NCBI RefSeq assembly: GCF_016862375.1 | Contig: NZ_BOMV01000057.1 | Span: 291,256-355,255, forward strand | DNA length: 64,000 nucleotides | Direction: 5' to 3' | Origin: Paractinoplanes rishiriensis | GTDB taxonomy: Bacteria; Actinomycetota; Actinomycetes; Mycobacteriales; Micromonosporaceae | Part shown: piece after piece, positions 43,404 through 51,228 of the stretch | How the letters are laid out: every line of letters starts with the position of its first letter | Numbering within the stretch: the stretch's first letter is position 1 | Made by a program: the position numbers and the translations under genes | The notes under the pieces: model-generated | Told to the model about the DNA's origin: nothing | What the model saw: only the letters and a program-made list of their open reading frames with translations | Databases searched by the model: none

Positions 43404-43838
43404 TTACCTCCGTTCGGCTATGTCAGCCAGTCGGCGCAGGGCTTCCTCGTTGCGGCCGTGCAGCACCAGGTCGTTGACCTTGTTCTTGACCCAGTACAGC
43501 GGCCCGGCCTGGAAGTCCTCGTGCATGGTCAGGCGGGTGGCGCCGGGGCCGAGCGGCTCCAGCACGATGTCGACCTTCGCCTCACCGAGCGGCCAGATGC
43601 CGGCCGTGAGGGTCAGTCGCCGGCCGGGCTCCACGGCGGTCACCGTGGACTCGTCGTGCAGCGAGATCGGCCACGGGCCGGCCTTGTGGCGCAGCTTGGA
43701 GCCGACCGCCGGCCAGGTCGTGTCGACGCTGCGGATGTGGGTGGTGCCGACCACCCAGTCGCTGTAGGTCCAGCCGTTCGCCAGCACCGCGAACACCCGG
43801 TCCGGGGACGCTTGGACGTCCCGAGTCACCGTCGCCAT
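43404..43838 (-). CDS. SRPBCC (START-like) family protein
   Basis: 144 residues: VTRDVQASPDRVFAVLANGW, DWVVGTTHIRSVDTTWPAVG, LSDEST-like strands and GPGATRLTMHEDFQAGPLYW outline the helix-grip fold of polyketide-cyclase/START-like proteins, which bind hydrophobic ligands. The start overlaps the end of the FhuF-type gene by 13 bases; the small basic protein follows. Ligand unknown. Confidence 0.82.
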   Translation of the reverse strand: MATVTRDVQASPDRVFAVLANGWTYSDWVVGTTHIRSVDTTWPAVGSKLRHKAGPWPISLHDESTVTAVEPGRRLTLTAGIWPLGEAKVDIVLEPLGPGATRLTMHEDFQAGPLYWVKNKVNDLVLHGRNEEALRRLADIAERR

Positions 43839-44653
43839 AACTGGTTAATACCCGGCTGTCGGCGCTGGTAACGACCGTCTTTCGGGATGCAGCAGTCGCG
43901 GCAGATGCGCGGCCGGGGCAGGGTGAAGGCGAGGCAGCAGGTGCGCCGGCGGACGGTGCCGGCCGGGGTGAGGTCGACCAGGTCGGCGAGCCCGAGGTCG
44001 CCGAGCAGGCGACCCACACGGTCGGTTGCGGCGCTTTCGGGCGCCGGTGCGGCGCCGGACGGCGTGCTGCCGGGCTCGGGCAGGCGCAGGGCGACGCCGG
44101 CCACGTTCGCGGCCACCGAGCCGAGGAGCGTGCGCCGGCTCAGCCGGGTCGCCCCCTCGATGGCCGCCATCAGCGGCGTCAGGTGCTCGTCGATCAGCGA
44201 CTGCCGCAGCGTTTCGCGCAGCGCCGCCTGGTCCGGCACCACGATCACCGAGCGGTCGCCGGTGTCCGCCAGGGGGTCGTCCGGCAGCACCGCCACCGGG
44301 ATGCCGGCCCGCAGCCCGACCGCCAGCAGCCGTTGTGGCCAGTCCAGCCGCACCAGCACGTGCTCCGGTCGCAGCACCGGCACCCGCCGTACGGCGAGCA
44401 GCCCCACCACGGCCGGCAGGCTCAACCAGTACGTGTACGCCTTCCAGGCGAGCGCCGCGGCCGCCGGGGTCCGGGCGTTCCACTGCTGCTCGGCCGACCG
44501 CAGCAGTTCCCCCAGGGCGGGACCCGCGAGCGATCCGGCCGGCCGCCAGCCGTCGGCGTCGCGGACGACCAGGCCCGGAGCCAGGCCGGGCAGCTCGTGC
44601 GCGGTGCCGAACAGCGCACCGAGCCGGGCCGTGATCGGTACCAGCGGATACAT
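43826..44653 (-). CDS. FhuF-type (2Fe-2S) siderophore-iron reductase
   Basis: 275 residues. The decisive element is at the C-terminus: RTCCLAFTLPRPRICRDCC, the CC-x10-C-x2-C motif that binds the 2Fe-2S cluster in FhuF-type ferric siderophore reductases. The rest is helical with WLSLPAVVGLLAVRRVPVL, the conserved membrane-associated core of that family. It would reduce ferric iron from an imported siderophore inside the cell. No siderophore genes are in view; the following SRPBCC gene overlaps by 13 bases. Confidence 0.78.
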   Translation of the reverse strand: MYPLVPITARLGALFGTAHELPGLAPGLVVRDADGWRPAGSLAGPALGELLRSAEQQWNARTPAAAALAWKAYTYWLSLPAVVGLLAVRRVPVLRPEHVLVRLDWPQRLLAVGLRAGIPVAVLPDDPLADTGDRSVIVVPDQAALRETLRQSLIDEHLTPLMAAIEGATRLSRRTLLGSVAANVAGVALRLPEPGSTPSGAAPAPESAATDRVGRLLGDLGLADLVDLTPAGTVRRRTCCLAFTLPRPRICRDCCIPKDGRYQRRQPGINQLWRR

Positions 44654-44693
44654 CGATCAGGCGTTCCCGGCGCCCGGCGGCGGTAAACCGTGG

Positions 44694-45491
44694 CTACCCC
44701 GGGCGTACCCAATCGTGGCTCTCGCGCACGATCGTGAACCCGGCCGAGCGGTACAGCGCCACCGCGGCCTCGTTGCCGGCCGGTGTGCAGACCGCCACCG
44801 CGCTGGCCCCGCGGCCGGCCAGCGCCGCGCACACGCCCAGCACGGCGTCCCGGCCGTACCCGTGCCCCCGATGATCCGGATGACTGCCGACCGGCTCGAG
44901 CAGTCCGCACCGGCCGGCGCCCGCGAACCAGCCGGTCGCCGCGGCCGCCGGCGCACCGGCGGGCGTGCGGACCAGCGCCTCCACCGCGAGGTCGCCGGCC
45001 GGTGACGCCTTCATGGTCTGCCAGCGCTCCAGCGTGAACGTCGATCCGGTGAACGCGGACCGCTGCACCAGCACCCGGTCGGCCGCATCGGACTCGCCGA
45101 CCGGCTCGGCGCGGCTGGCCACCGGCCGCGGCGTCCAGGACAGCACCACCCAGGGGTCGTCGGGATCGCGTTCCCAGCCGGGGATCGGCAGGCCGTCGCA
45201 CCAGTTGTCGCCGGGTTGGAGCAGCTGGTCGGCATCGGCGCCCAGCGGGCCGAGGTCGGCGTCCGGCGCGGTGGTCACCCGCAGCACGTGTGCGTCGAGG
45301 AAACCGGCGGCCACCGGCACGCCCTCGTCGGTCCACAGCAGGAACTCCGCGTCGTCGAACCGCAGGTGCCACCCCACGTCGCCGGGATGCAGGGCGCCGC
45401 CCGGCGCGTCCGCCGGTGTCCACTCGCTCAGCGCCCGCAGCGCCGGACCGGTCTCGGCAGGGGTCAGGAGGTGCCGCTTGAGGGAGCCCAT
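44694..45491 (-). CDS. GNAT-family N-acetyltransferase
   Basis: 265 residues from ATG 45491; a GTG further out would add 14 residues. The C-terminal half holds the acetyl-CoA site: LLEPVGSHPDHRGHGYGRDA with the R/Q-x-x-G-x-G/A loop, followed by AVAVCTPAGNEAAVALYRSA and GFTIVRESHDWV. The N-terminal half is a degenerate second domain. Substrate unknown. It lies 10 bases after the heptose operon on the same strand and might be its last gene, but nothing else links them. Confidence 0.8.
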   Translation of the reverse strand: MGSLKRHLLTPAETGPALRALSEWTPADAPGGALHPGDVGWHLRFDDAEFLLWTDEGVPVAAGFLDAHVLRVTTAPDADLGPLGADADQLLQPGDNWCDGLPIPGWERDPDDPWVVLSWTPRPVASRAEPVGESDAADRVLVQRSAFTGSTFTLERWQTMKASPAGDLAVEALVRTPAGAPAAAATGWFAGAGRCGLLEPVGSHPDHRGHGYGRDAVLGVCAALAGRGASAVAVCTPAGNEAAVALYRSAGFTIVRESHDWVRPG

Positions 45492-45501
45492 GCCCGGCAG
45501 A

Positions 45502-46440
45502 TTAGTCAGCGCGCCCCGCCGCGGCGACGGCATTCTGCAGTACCTCGTCCTCGCTCACCGCGAGCAGGGCCGGATGCACGCCGGGGTCCGGGCGATCACC
45601 CGGCTCACTCCGGGTGCCGTGCCAGATCGGGCGATGGTACGGGCGGTCCGGCGGCCCCCAGCGAGCCGGCGACACCGGGCCGAACAGAACGACCGACGGT
45701 GTCCGGTACGCGGTCGCCAGGTGCGCCACCCCGGTGTCGCCGCTGATCACGAGCCGGGCGTGCGCGATCAGGCCGGCCAGCTCGGCCAGGGTGGTGGACG
45801 GCGCCGCCCACGCGCCCAGCCCGGCCCGGTCGGCGACCCGGACGCACAGGTCCAGCTCGGCGGGGGAGCCGGTGATCAGCACCCGGTGCCCGGCCGCGCG
45901 CAGCCGCCGGGCGACGGCCGCGAACCGTGCCGGCGGCCAGCGGCGGGACGGCGACTTCGCGCCCGGGTGGATGATCGTGACGTCCTTCGGAACCTCGACT
46001 GGCGGCACCGCCAGCGCCAGATCCGTCTCGTCCACGTCCACGCCGTACCAGCTCAGCAGCCGGCACCAGCGGTGCACCTCGTGCTCGTCGTCGCGCCACG
46101 GCGGTCCCTCCGGGCAGCCGGCCCCGGCGTTGGCGAAGGCCCACATCTCGCCGGGCGCGGCGGCCCGCAGCAGCCGGTGCGACTCGGGGCCGCTGCCGTG
46201 CAGGTTGACCGCGAGCCGGGGCGGCGGCAGGTCCCAGCCGCGCGGTGCCAGCCCGTCGGTGGCCAGCCCGTCGGTGGCCAGCACCCGGTCGACGCCGCCG
46301 ATCAGGTCGATCAGCGGCGTCAGCCAGGCCGGTGCCGCGAGCACCAGCGGCTCATCGTCCCGCGCGGCTTGCAGCGCCCGCAGCGCGGGCACGGCCGTCG
46401 CCAGGTCACCCACGCCGAGGGCGCGCAGCGCGAGGATCAC
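45502..46440 (-). CDS. family 9 glycosyltransferase (heptosyltransferase-like)
   Basis: 312 residues from GTG 46440, overlapping the SDR stop (GTGA). The GT-B fold of ADP-heptose transferases is seen: LRALGVGDLATAVPALRALQ at the start, TIIHPGAKSPSRRWPPARFA (nucleotide side), LVISGDTGVAHLATAYRTPS and VVLFGPVSPARWGPP. Likely transfers a heptose from the nucleotide sugar made by the enzymes of this operon. Contains a short duplicated LATDG. Last of eight coupled genes. Confidence 0.85.
   Translation of the reverse strand: MILALRALGVGDLATAVPALRALQAARDDEPLVLAAPAWLTPLIDLIGGVDRVLATDGLATDGLAPRGWDLPPPRLAVNLHGSGPESHRLLRAAAPGEMWAFANAGAGCPEGPPWRDDEHEVHRWCRLLSWYGVDVDETDLALAVPPVEVPKDVTIIHPGAKSPSRRWPPARFAAVARRLRAAGHRVLITGSPAELDLCVRVADRAGLGAWAAPSTTLAELAGLIAHARLVISGDTGVAHLATAYRTPSVVLFGPVSPARWGPPDRPYHRPIWHGTRSEPGDRPDPGVHPALLAVSEDEVLQNAVAAAGRAD
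46247..46276. repeat. 15-bp tandem duplication inside the GT9 gene
   Basis: GCCAGCCCGTCGGTG occurs twice in a row; on the coding strand it duplicates five residues (LATDG) without changing frame. Confidence 0.8.
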
Positions 46441-47117
46441 GGGTACGAGGTCTCCGTCTCGGCGGCGATCAGCAGTTCGCGGACCGCGCAGCCGGGCGGC
46501 TGGGTGAGCGCGAACACCACCGCGTCGGCCACGTGCGCCGGGTCGTTGAGGACCGCGTCCGCGCCGGGCTTGTAGCGGTCGTCCCGGTCGTCGAAGAACG
46601 CGGTCCGCATGCCGCCCGGGATGAGCAGGGTGACGTTGACCTTCCCGGCCAGTTCGGCGGCCAGCGCCCGGGTGAAGCCGACCACGCCGAACTTCGCGGC
46701 GCAGTACGCGGTGGCGTCGCCGACGGCCTTGACGCCCAGCGTGGACGCGACCGTGACCACGCTGCCGTGCGACCGTTCCAGCTCGGGCAGCGCGGCCCGG
46801 ATCACCGCGGCGGTCGCCAGCAGGTCGACCGCCACGATCCGGTCCCAGATCTCGCCGGGGATGTCGGCCAGCGCGCCCGGCACGTCCGTCCCGGCCGCCG
46901 TCACCACGCCGCCGAGCGGGCCGCCGGCCAGGGCGAGCGCCTCGCGGGTGGCCTCCTCGGCGGCGCGGGTGTCGGCGAGGTCGCACTCCACCCACGGCAC
47001 GCCGGTCCGCGGTGCCTGCCGGTCGATGACCACCGGCCGGCCGCCGGCCTTGGCGACCGCGTCGACCACCGCGGCGCCCAGGCCGCTCGAGCCGCCCGTG
47101 ACGAGTACTGCGTCCAT
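46437..47117 (-). CDS. short-chain dehydrogenase/reductase
   Basis: 226 residues. NAD(P)-binding VTGGSSGLGAAVV, VVTAAGTD, catalytic Ser in VTVASTLGVKAV and Tyr/Lys in TAYCAAKFGVVG are all present, with LLIPGGMRTAFF after strand six. A complete classical SDR. Inside the heptose operon it may set a hydroxyl/keto configuration on the sugar, such as an epimerisation or reduction step. Six bases after the GmhA-HldE stop and coupled to GT9. Confidence 0.88.
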   Translation of the reverse strand: MDAVLVTGGSSGLGAAVVDAVAKAGGRPVVIDRQAPRTGVPWVECDLADTRAAEEATREALALAGGPLGGVVTAAGTDVPGALADIPGEIWDRIVAVDLLATAAVIRAALPELERSHGSVVTVASTLGVKAVGDATAYCAAKFGVVGFTRALAAELAGKVNVTLLIPGGMRTAFFDDRDDRYKPGADAVLNDPAHVADAVVFALTQPPGCAVRELLIAAETETSYP

Positions 47118-47123
47118 GGGGGA

Positions 47124-49112
47124 TTACCTCCTGCTGTCGGCCGTGGCACGGGCCGCGGCGATGGTCCGGGTGGTGGAGTGACCGTCCAGGTAGGGCACCA
47201 CGACGGCCGCGCCGCCCCAGTGCCGCACCAGATCGGCCTCGGGCAGGCCGGGTCCGCCGTCGGCGTAGTCGCCGCCCTTGACCCAGACGTCCGGGCGCAG
47301 CCAGGCCAGCACCGCCTCGGGCGTCGGCTCGTCGAAGACCACGACCGCGTCCACGCAGTCCAGCGCGGCGAGCAGCCGGGCGCGGTCGTCCTGGCCGGTG
47401 AGCGGCCGGTCCGGGCCCTTGAGCCCGCGTACCGACGCGTCGCTGTTGAGGCACACCACCAGGCAGTCGCCCAGCTGCCGGGCGGCGCGCAGGGTGGCCA
47501 GGTGCCCGGTGTGCAGCAGGTCGAAGCAGCCGCCGGTGGCCACCACGGTGCCGCCCCGGGCGCGGACCTCGGCGATCACCCGGCCGGCCTCCCCGGCGCC
47601 GATCCGGCCCGGCTCGGCGGGCGGCACCGGCGGTTCCAGCACGGCCGTCGCGCCGGCCCGGACGTAGTCGGTGGCCGCCCGCACCGCGGCCTGCACCGCC
47701 TCGGACACCAGCGCACCGCCGGCGAGCGCCACCGTGGCGGTCACCGCGAACCGGTCGCCGGCCCCGCAGGTGTCTCCGGTCGCGACCTCGGCCGGCGGGA
47801 CGACCAGCGGGGTCGGGCCGGCGTGGCAGAGCACGGCGCCCTCGGCGCCGCAGGTGACCGCGACCGCGGCGGCCCGCCAGCGCTGGCGCAGCTGCTGGCC
47901 GGCCCGCTGCGCGGTGGACAGCGTCGAGCCCTTGCCGGCGTCGCCGGACAACGCACGTACCTCGGCAAGGTTGGGGGTGACGAGCTGGACACCGGCCACC
48001 GGCGGCGGGCCGTTGGGGTGCGGGTCCCAGACGATCGGCGCGGTGGCCTCGGCCAGCGCGGCGCGCACCGCCGGGTGCTGGCACACGCCCCGGCCGTAGT
48101 CGCTGACCAGGATGGCGGCGGCGTCGCCGAGCACGTCGAGCACCCCGGGCGGGGCGTCGCCGGGCGGGACCGGGTCGCCGCCCCGGTCCAGGCGCAGCAG
48201 GACCTGCCCGTTCGCGCGCAGCCGGTTCTTCTCCGGGGTGGCGCCGGGCAGCGGCAGCGCGTGCACCTCGACGCCGGCCGCGGTGAGCAACGCGCTGAGC
48301 CGGGCCCCGCCGGCGTCGCCGGCCAGCGCGGTGACCAGCGCGACCGGCCGGCCCTCGGCGGCGGCCAGCAGCGCGGCCAGCCCGGCGCCGCCGGGGCGCT
48401 CGTGCACGTGCTGCTCGTCGAGCACCGGTGCCGGTGCGTCCGGCGCGATCCGCCGCACCACGCCCTCGACATCCCGGTCCAGCAGGGTGTCCCCGACGAT
48501 CACCAGACGGTCCATGGCCATCCTCCCCTTCCGCCGCCCGCCGCCGAGCACCTCGGGCAGGGCGAGGTCGATGTACTCGCACATGACGTGCACCGCGACC
48601 AGGTGCAGCTCCTGTACCACCTGGCTCTCCGGCGACGGGCACCGCAGCGCCTCGTCGCACGCGTCGCCGACCGGGCTCGAGCCCGGGCCGACCATCGCCC
48701 AGCTGCGCATGCCGCACTCCCGGGCCGCCCGCACGGCGGCCAGCAGGTTGGCGCTGCGGCCGCTGGTGGACAGCACCAGCAGCACGTCGCCGGGCCGGCC
48801 GTGGGCGCGGACCTGCCGAGCGAAGACCTCGTCGTAGCCGTAGTCGTTGCTGAGCGCGGTGAGCACCGAGGAGTCCGGGGTGAGCGCGATGGCCGACAGC
48901 GGCGCCCGGTCGGCGCGCAGCTTGCCGACCAGCTCGGCGACCAGGTGCTGGGCCTCCGCGGCACTGCCGCCGTTGCCGGCCACCAGCAGCCGGCCGCCGG
49001 TGCCCAGGTGCCGGGCGAGTTCGGTGCCCCAGTCGGCGAGGCGGGCGGCCACCGGGCGGAACGGGCCGATCGCCTCGCCGAGCGCGGCGAGATGCTGGTC
49101 GAGGGGATCCAT
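47124..49112 (-). CDS. GmhA-HldE fusion: sedoheptulose-7-P isomerase, heptose-7-P kinase and heptose-1-P nucleotidyltransferase
   Basis: 662 residues in one frame. Residues 1-195 are the GmhA SIS domain (LLVAGNGGSAAEAQHLVAEL, VLLVLSTSGRSANLLAAVR, QELHLVAVHVMCEYID). Then a PfkB kinase (RLVIVGDTLLDRDVEGVV ... EVATGDTCGAGDRFAV with the catalytic Asp) and a nucleotidyltransferase (GGCFDLLHTGHL about 538-549, PLTGQDDRARLLAAL). Together they convert sedoheptulose 7-phosphate to NDP-heptose, with GmhB providing the missing phosphatase. No stop separates GmhA from HldE; a purine-rich GGAAGGGGAGG precedes ATG 48515 inside, so a separate HldE (463 residues) might also be made. Confidence 0.85.
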   Translation of the reverse strand: MDPLDQHLAALGEAIGPFRPVAARLADWGTELARHLGTGGRLLVAGNGGSAAEAQHLVAELVGKLRADRAPLSAIALTPDSSVLTALSNDYGYDEVFARQVRAHGRPGDVLLVLSTSGRSANLLAAVRAARECGMRSWAMVGPGSSPVGDACDEALRCPSPESQVVQELHLVAVHVMCEYIDLALPEVLGGGRRKGRMAMDRLVIVGDTLLDRDVEGVVRRIAPDAPAPVLDEQHVHERPGGAGLAALLAAAEGRPVALVTALAGDAGGARLSALLTAAGVEVHALPLPGATPEKNRLRANGQVLLRLDRGGDPVPPGDAPPGVLDVLGDAAAILVSDYGRGVCQHPAVRAALAEATAPIVWDPHPNGPPPVAGVQLVTPNLAEVRALSGDAGKGSTLSTAQRAGQQLRQRWRAAAVAVTCGAEGAVLCHAGPTPLVVPPAEVATGDTCGAGDRFAVTATVALAGGALVSEAVQAAVRAATDYVRAGATAVLEPPVPPAEPGRIGAGEAGRVIAEVRARGGTVVATGGCFDLLHTGHLATLRAARQLGDCLVVCLNSDASVRGLKGPDRPLTGQDDRARLLAALDCVDAVVVFDEPTPEAVLAWLRPDVWVKGGDYADGGPGLPEADLVRHWGGAAVVVPYLDGHSTTRTIAAARATADSRR

Positions 49113-50317
49113 CAGGCCGCCGCCTCGGCCCGCTGCCCGACCGTGGCATAGACCGCGGCGAGCCGTTCGGCGATCCGGGGCCACGCGTACGAGTGCACGG
49201 CCCGGTCCACCGCGGCCGCGCCGTACCCGAACCGCCGGGGTCCGTCGGCCAGCAGCCGGCGCAGCACCCGGACCAGGCCGTCCGGGTCGCGGGGCGCCAC
49301 CAGGTCGCCGGTCAGCCCGTCCACCACGGTGTCCAGCAGGCCGCCCACCGCGGACGCCACCACCGGGATGCCGCAGGCCATCGCCTCCAGCACGGTGAGC
49401 CCGAACGGTTCGTACCAGGGCGTGGCGGCCAGCACGTCGGCCGAGCGGTACCAGGCCGGCATGTCCTCGGCGCGCACCGCTCCGACCAGCCGGACCCGGT
49501 CGTCGACCCGGCACGACCGGGCCGTCTCGAGCAGCCGGATGGCGTACGGGTCGGAGGCCAGGCGGCCGGCCGGCGGGCCACCGATCACCACCAGTTCGGT
49601 ACCGGGCAGCTTGGCCAGCGCCCGGATCTGGTCCTCCAGGCCCTTGCGCTCGACCAGCCGGGCCACCGAGAGGATCCGCCGGGCGCTGATGCCGCGCGGC
49701 ACCACCGGACCGTCCGGCCGGAACCGCCCGGTGTTGACCCCCGACGGCACCAGCGCCATCCGGTCCCGCGGCACGCCCAGCCGCAGCAGTTCGGTGATCT
49801 CGTCCTGGCACTGCACCACCACCCGGTCGACGGTGCGGCCGAGCGCCCGCTCGTACCCGATCCGGCGCGGTGGGCTGGTGTCGGCGCGGCCCTGGTGCCG
49901 GCGCTTCACCGAGCCGAGCGCGTGGAAGGTCTGCACCACCGGCACGTCGCCTTGGCCGCCCGCCGTGACCGCGGCCAGGCCGCTCATCCAGAAGTGCGCG
50001 TGTGCCACGTCCGGTGGACCATGCCGCTGCCAGTCGGCGGTCATCCACTCGGCGAACGCGCCCATGTACGGCAGCAGGTCGTCCTTGGGCAGCGGCACCG
50101 GCGGTCCGGCCGGCACGTGCACCACCTCGACGCCGCCGGTGAGCGTCACCACCTCGGGCGGGTCGGCGCTGTCCCGGCGGGTGTAGACCCGGATCTCGTG
50201 CCCGGCCGCGGCCAGCGCCGCGGACAGCTCGGCCACGTGCATGTTCTGGCCGCCGGCGTCGACGCCGCCGAGGACGGCGAGCGGGCTGGCGTGCTCCGAG
50301 ATCATCGCGATACGCAT
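49112..50317 (-). CDS. family 4 glycosyltransferase
   Basis: 401 residues from ATG 50317 (GGAGGA 4 bases upstream, start inside the end of the previous gene). GT-B fold: N-terminal acceptor domain MRIAMISEHASPLAVLGGVD and GGQNMHVAELSAALAAAGHE, C-terminal donor domain with RILSVARLVERKGLEDQIRA, DVLAATPWYEPFGLTVLEAM and CGIPVVASAVGG with the EPFGLTVLE nucleotide-sugar signature. It would add one sugar of the glycan; retaining mechanism by family. Confidence 0.9.
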   Translation of the reverse strand: MRIAMISEHASPLAVLGGVDAGGQNMHVAELSAALAAAGHEIRVYTRRDSADPPEVVTLTGGVEVVHVPAGPPVPLPKDDLLPYMGAFAEWMTADWQRHGPPDVAHAHFWMSGLAAVTAGGQGDVPVVQTFHALGSVKRRHQGRADTSPPRRIGYERALGRTVDRVVVQCQDEITELLRLGVPRDRMALVPSGVNTGRFRPDGPVVPRGISARRILSVARLVERKGLEDQIRALAKLPGTELVVIGGPPAGRLASDPYAIRLLETARSCRVDDRVRLVGAVRAEDMPAWYRSADVLAATPWYEPFGLTVLEAMACGIPVVASAVGGLLDTVVDGLTGDLVAPRDPDGLVRVLRRLLADGPRRFGYGAAAVDRAVHSYAWPRIAERLAAVYATVGQRAEAAA

Positions 50318-51228
50318 GCTTCCTCCTCCAGCAGCCGGTCCCAGTCCGCGAGGAACCGGTCCAGGCCGTAACGGGCCAGCGCCACCTGCCGGGCGCGTTC
50401 GCCCAGCCGGCGGGCGGCCTCCGCGTCGTCGAGCAGCCAGTGGCAGGCGTCGACGAGGGTGTCCACCCGGGTGGACAGCACGCCGGCGTCGTGCGGCACG
50501 GCCTCCACCGCCTCGGTGCCGGCCAGGGCGATCACCGGCATGCCCATCTGCATGGCCTCGATGAGGCTCAGCCCGAGCGAGGTCCACCGGCACAGGTGCA
50601 GGTAGGCGCGGCGCCGGGCGAGCATCTGGTGCATGGCCCGCTGCGGTGGGTCCTCGAACGCCTCGATCCGGTCGCCGCGCAGGCCGGCCACGCCCATCCC
50701 GAACACGTCCAGCGGCGCCACCGCGGCGAACCGGCCGAACAGGTCAGTCCCGGTGACCCGGCCGCGCCGGATCGGCTCGTTGGTGACCACCGCGAGCCGG
50801 TCCAGCTCACCGATCCACCGGGTTGCGGGTTCCACGATGCCGTGCTCGATCACCGTGGTCCGGGTGCCGCCGGTGTCCCAGAACAGCTCGTTGAAGTGCG
50901 TGACGTGGGCGATGATCACGTCGTCCCGGTCGGCCAGCGGGTGCCGCGTGCAGGGCACGTTCCCGCGCGGCGCATTGTGCTCCACATAGATCACCGGCAG
51001 GCTCGGCGGCACCCGGTCGAGCTCCTCGGGCCGCTGCACGATCGCAATGTCCGCGTCCCGGATCTCGGCCAGCGGCTTCTCCTCGACGCTGTCCGGCCAG
51101 GTGAAGGTCTGCGCCCGCCCGCGCCCCCACTCGTCGCGCTCCGCGTTGACCGGCACCAGATAGCGGTGTTTGCCCTGGACGAAAGCCGTGGTCCAGGAGC
51201 CGTGCACGTGCCAGAGCAGGATGTTCAT
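50302..51228 (-). CDS. glycosyltransferase (GT4-like), unassigned donor
   Basis: 308 residues, ATG overlapping the GmhB-GT9 stop (ATGA). NILLWHVHGSWTTAFVQGKH and HRYLVPV mark a compact N-domain as seen in actinobacterial heptose/deoxysugar clusters; the C-domain has LHLCRWTSLGLSLIEAMQMG and MPVIALAGTEAVEAV, the SLIEAM nucleotide-sugar motif. A transfer step of the same glycan. Confidence 0.82.
   Translation of the reverse strand: MNILLWHVHGSWTTAFVQGKHRYLVPVNAERDEWGRGRAQTFTWPDSVEEKPLAEIRDADIAIVQRPEELDRVPPSLPVIYVEHNAPRGNVPCTRHPLADRDDVIIAHVTHFNELFWDTGGTRTTVIEHGIVEPATRWIGELDRLAVVTNEPIRRGRVTGTDLFGRFAAVAPLDVFGMGVAGLRGDRIEAFEDPPQRAMHQMLARRRAYLHLCRWTSLGLSLIEAMQMGMPVIALAGTEAVEAVPHDAGVLSTRVDTLVDACHWLLDDAEAARRLGERARQVALARYGLDRFLADWDRLLEEEACVSR

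Noticed and set aside
49112..50048. extension of the GmhA-HldE frame upstream of ATG 49112
   Set aside because: The frame is open but reads low-complexity Gly/Arg-rich sequence opposite to the codon pattern; the SIS domain starts exactly at 49112 with a stop/start overlap to the GT4 gene.
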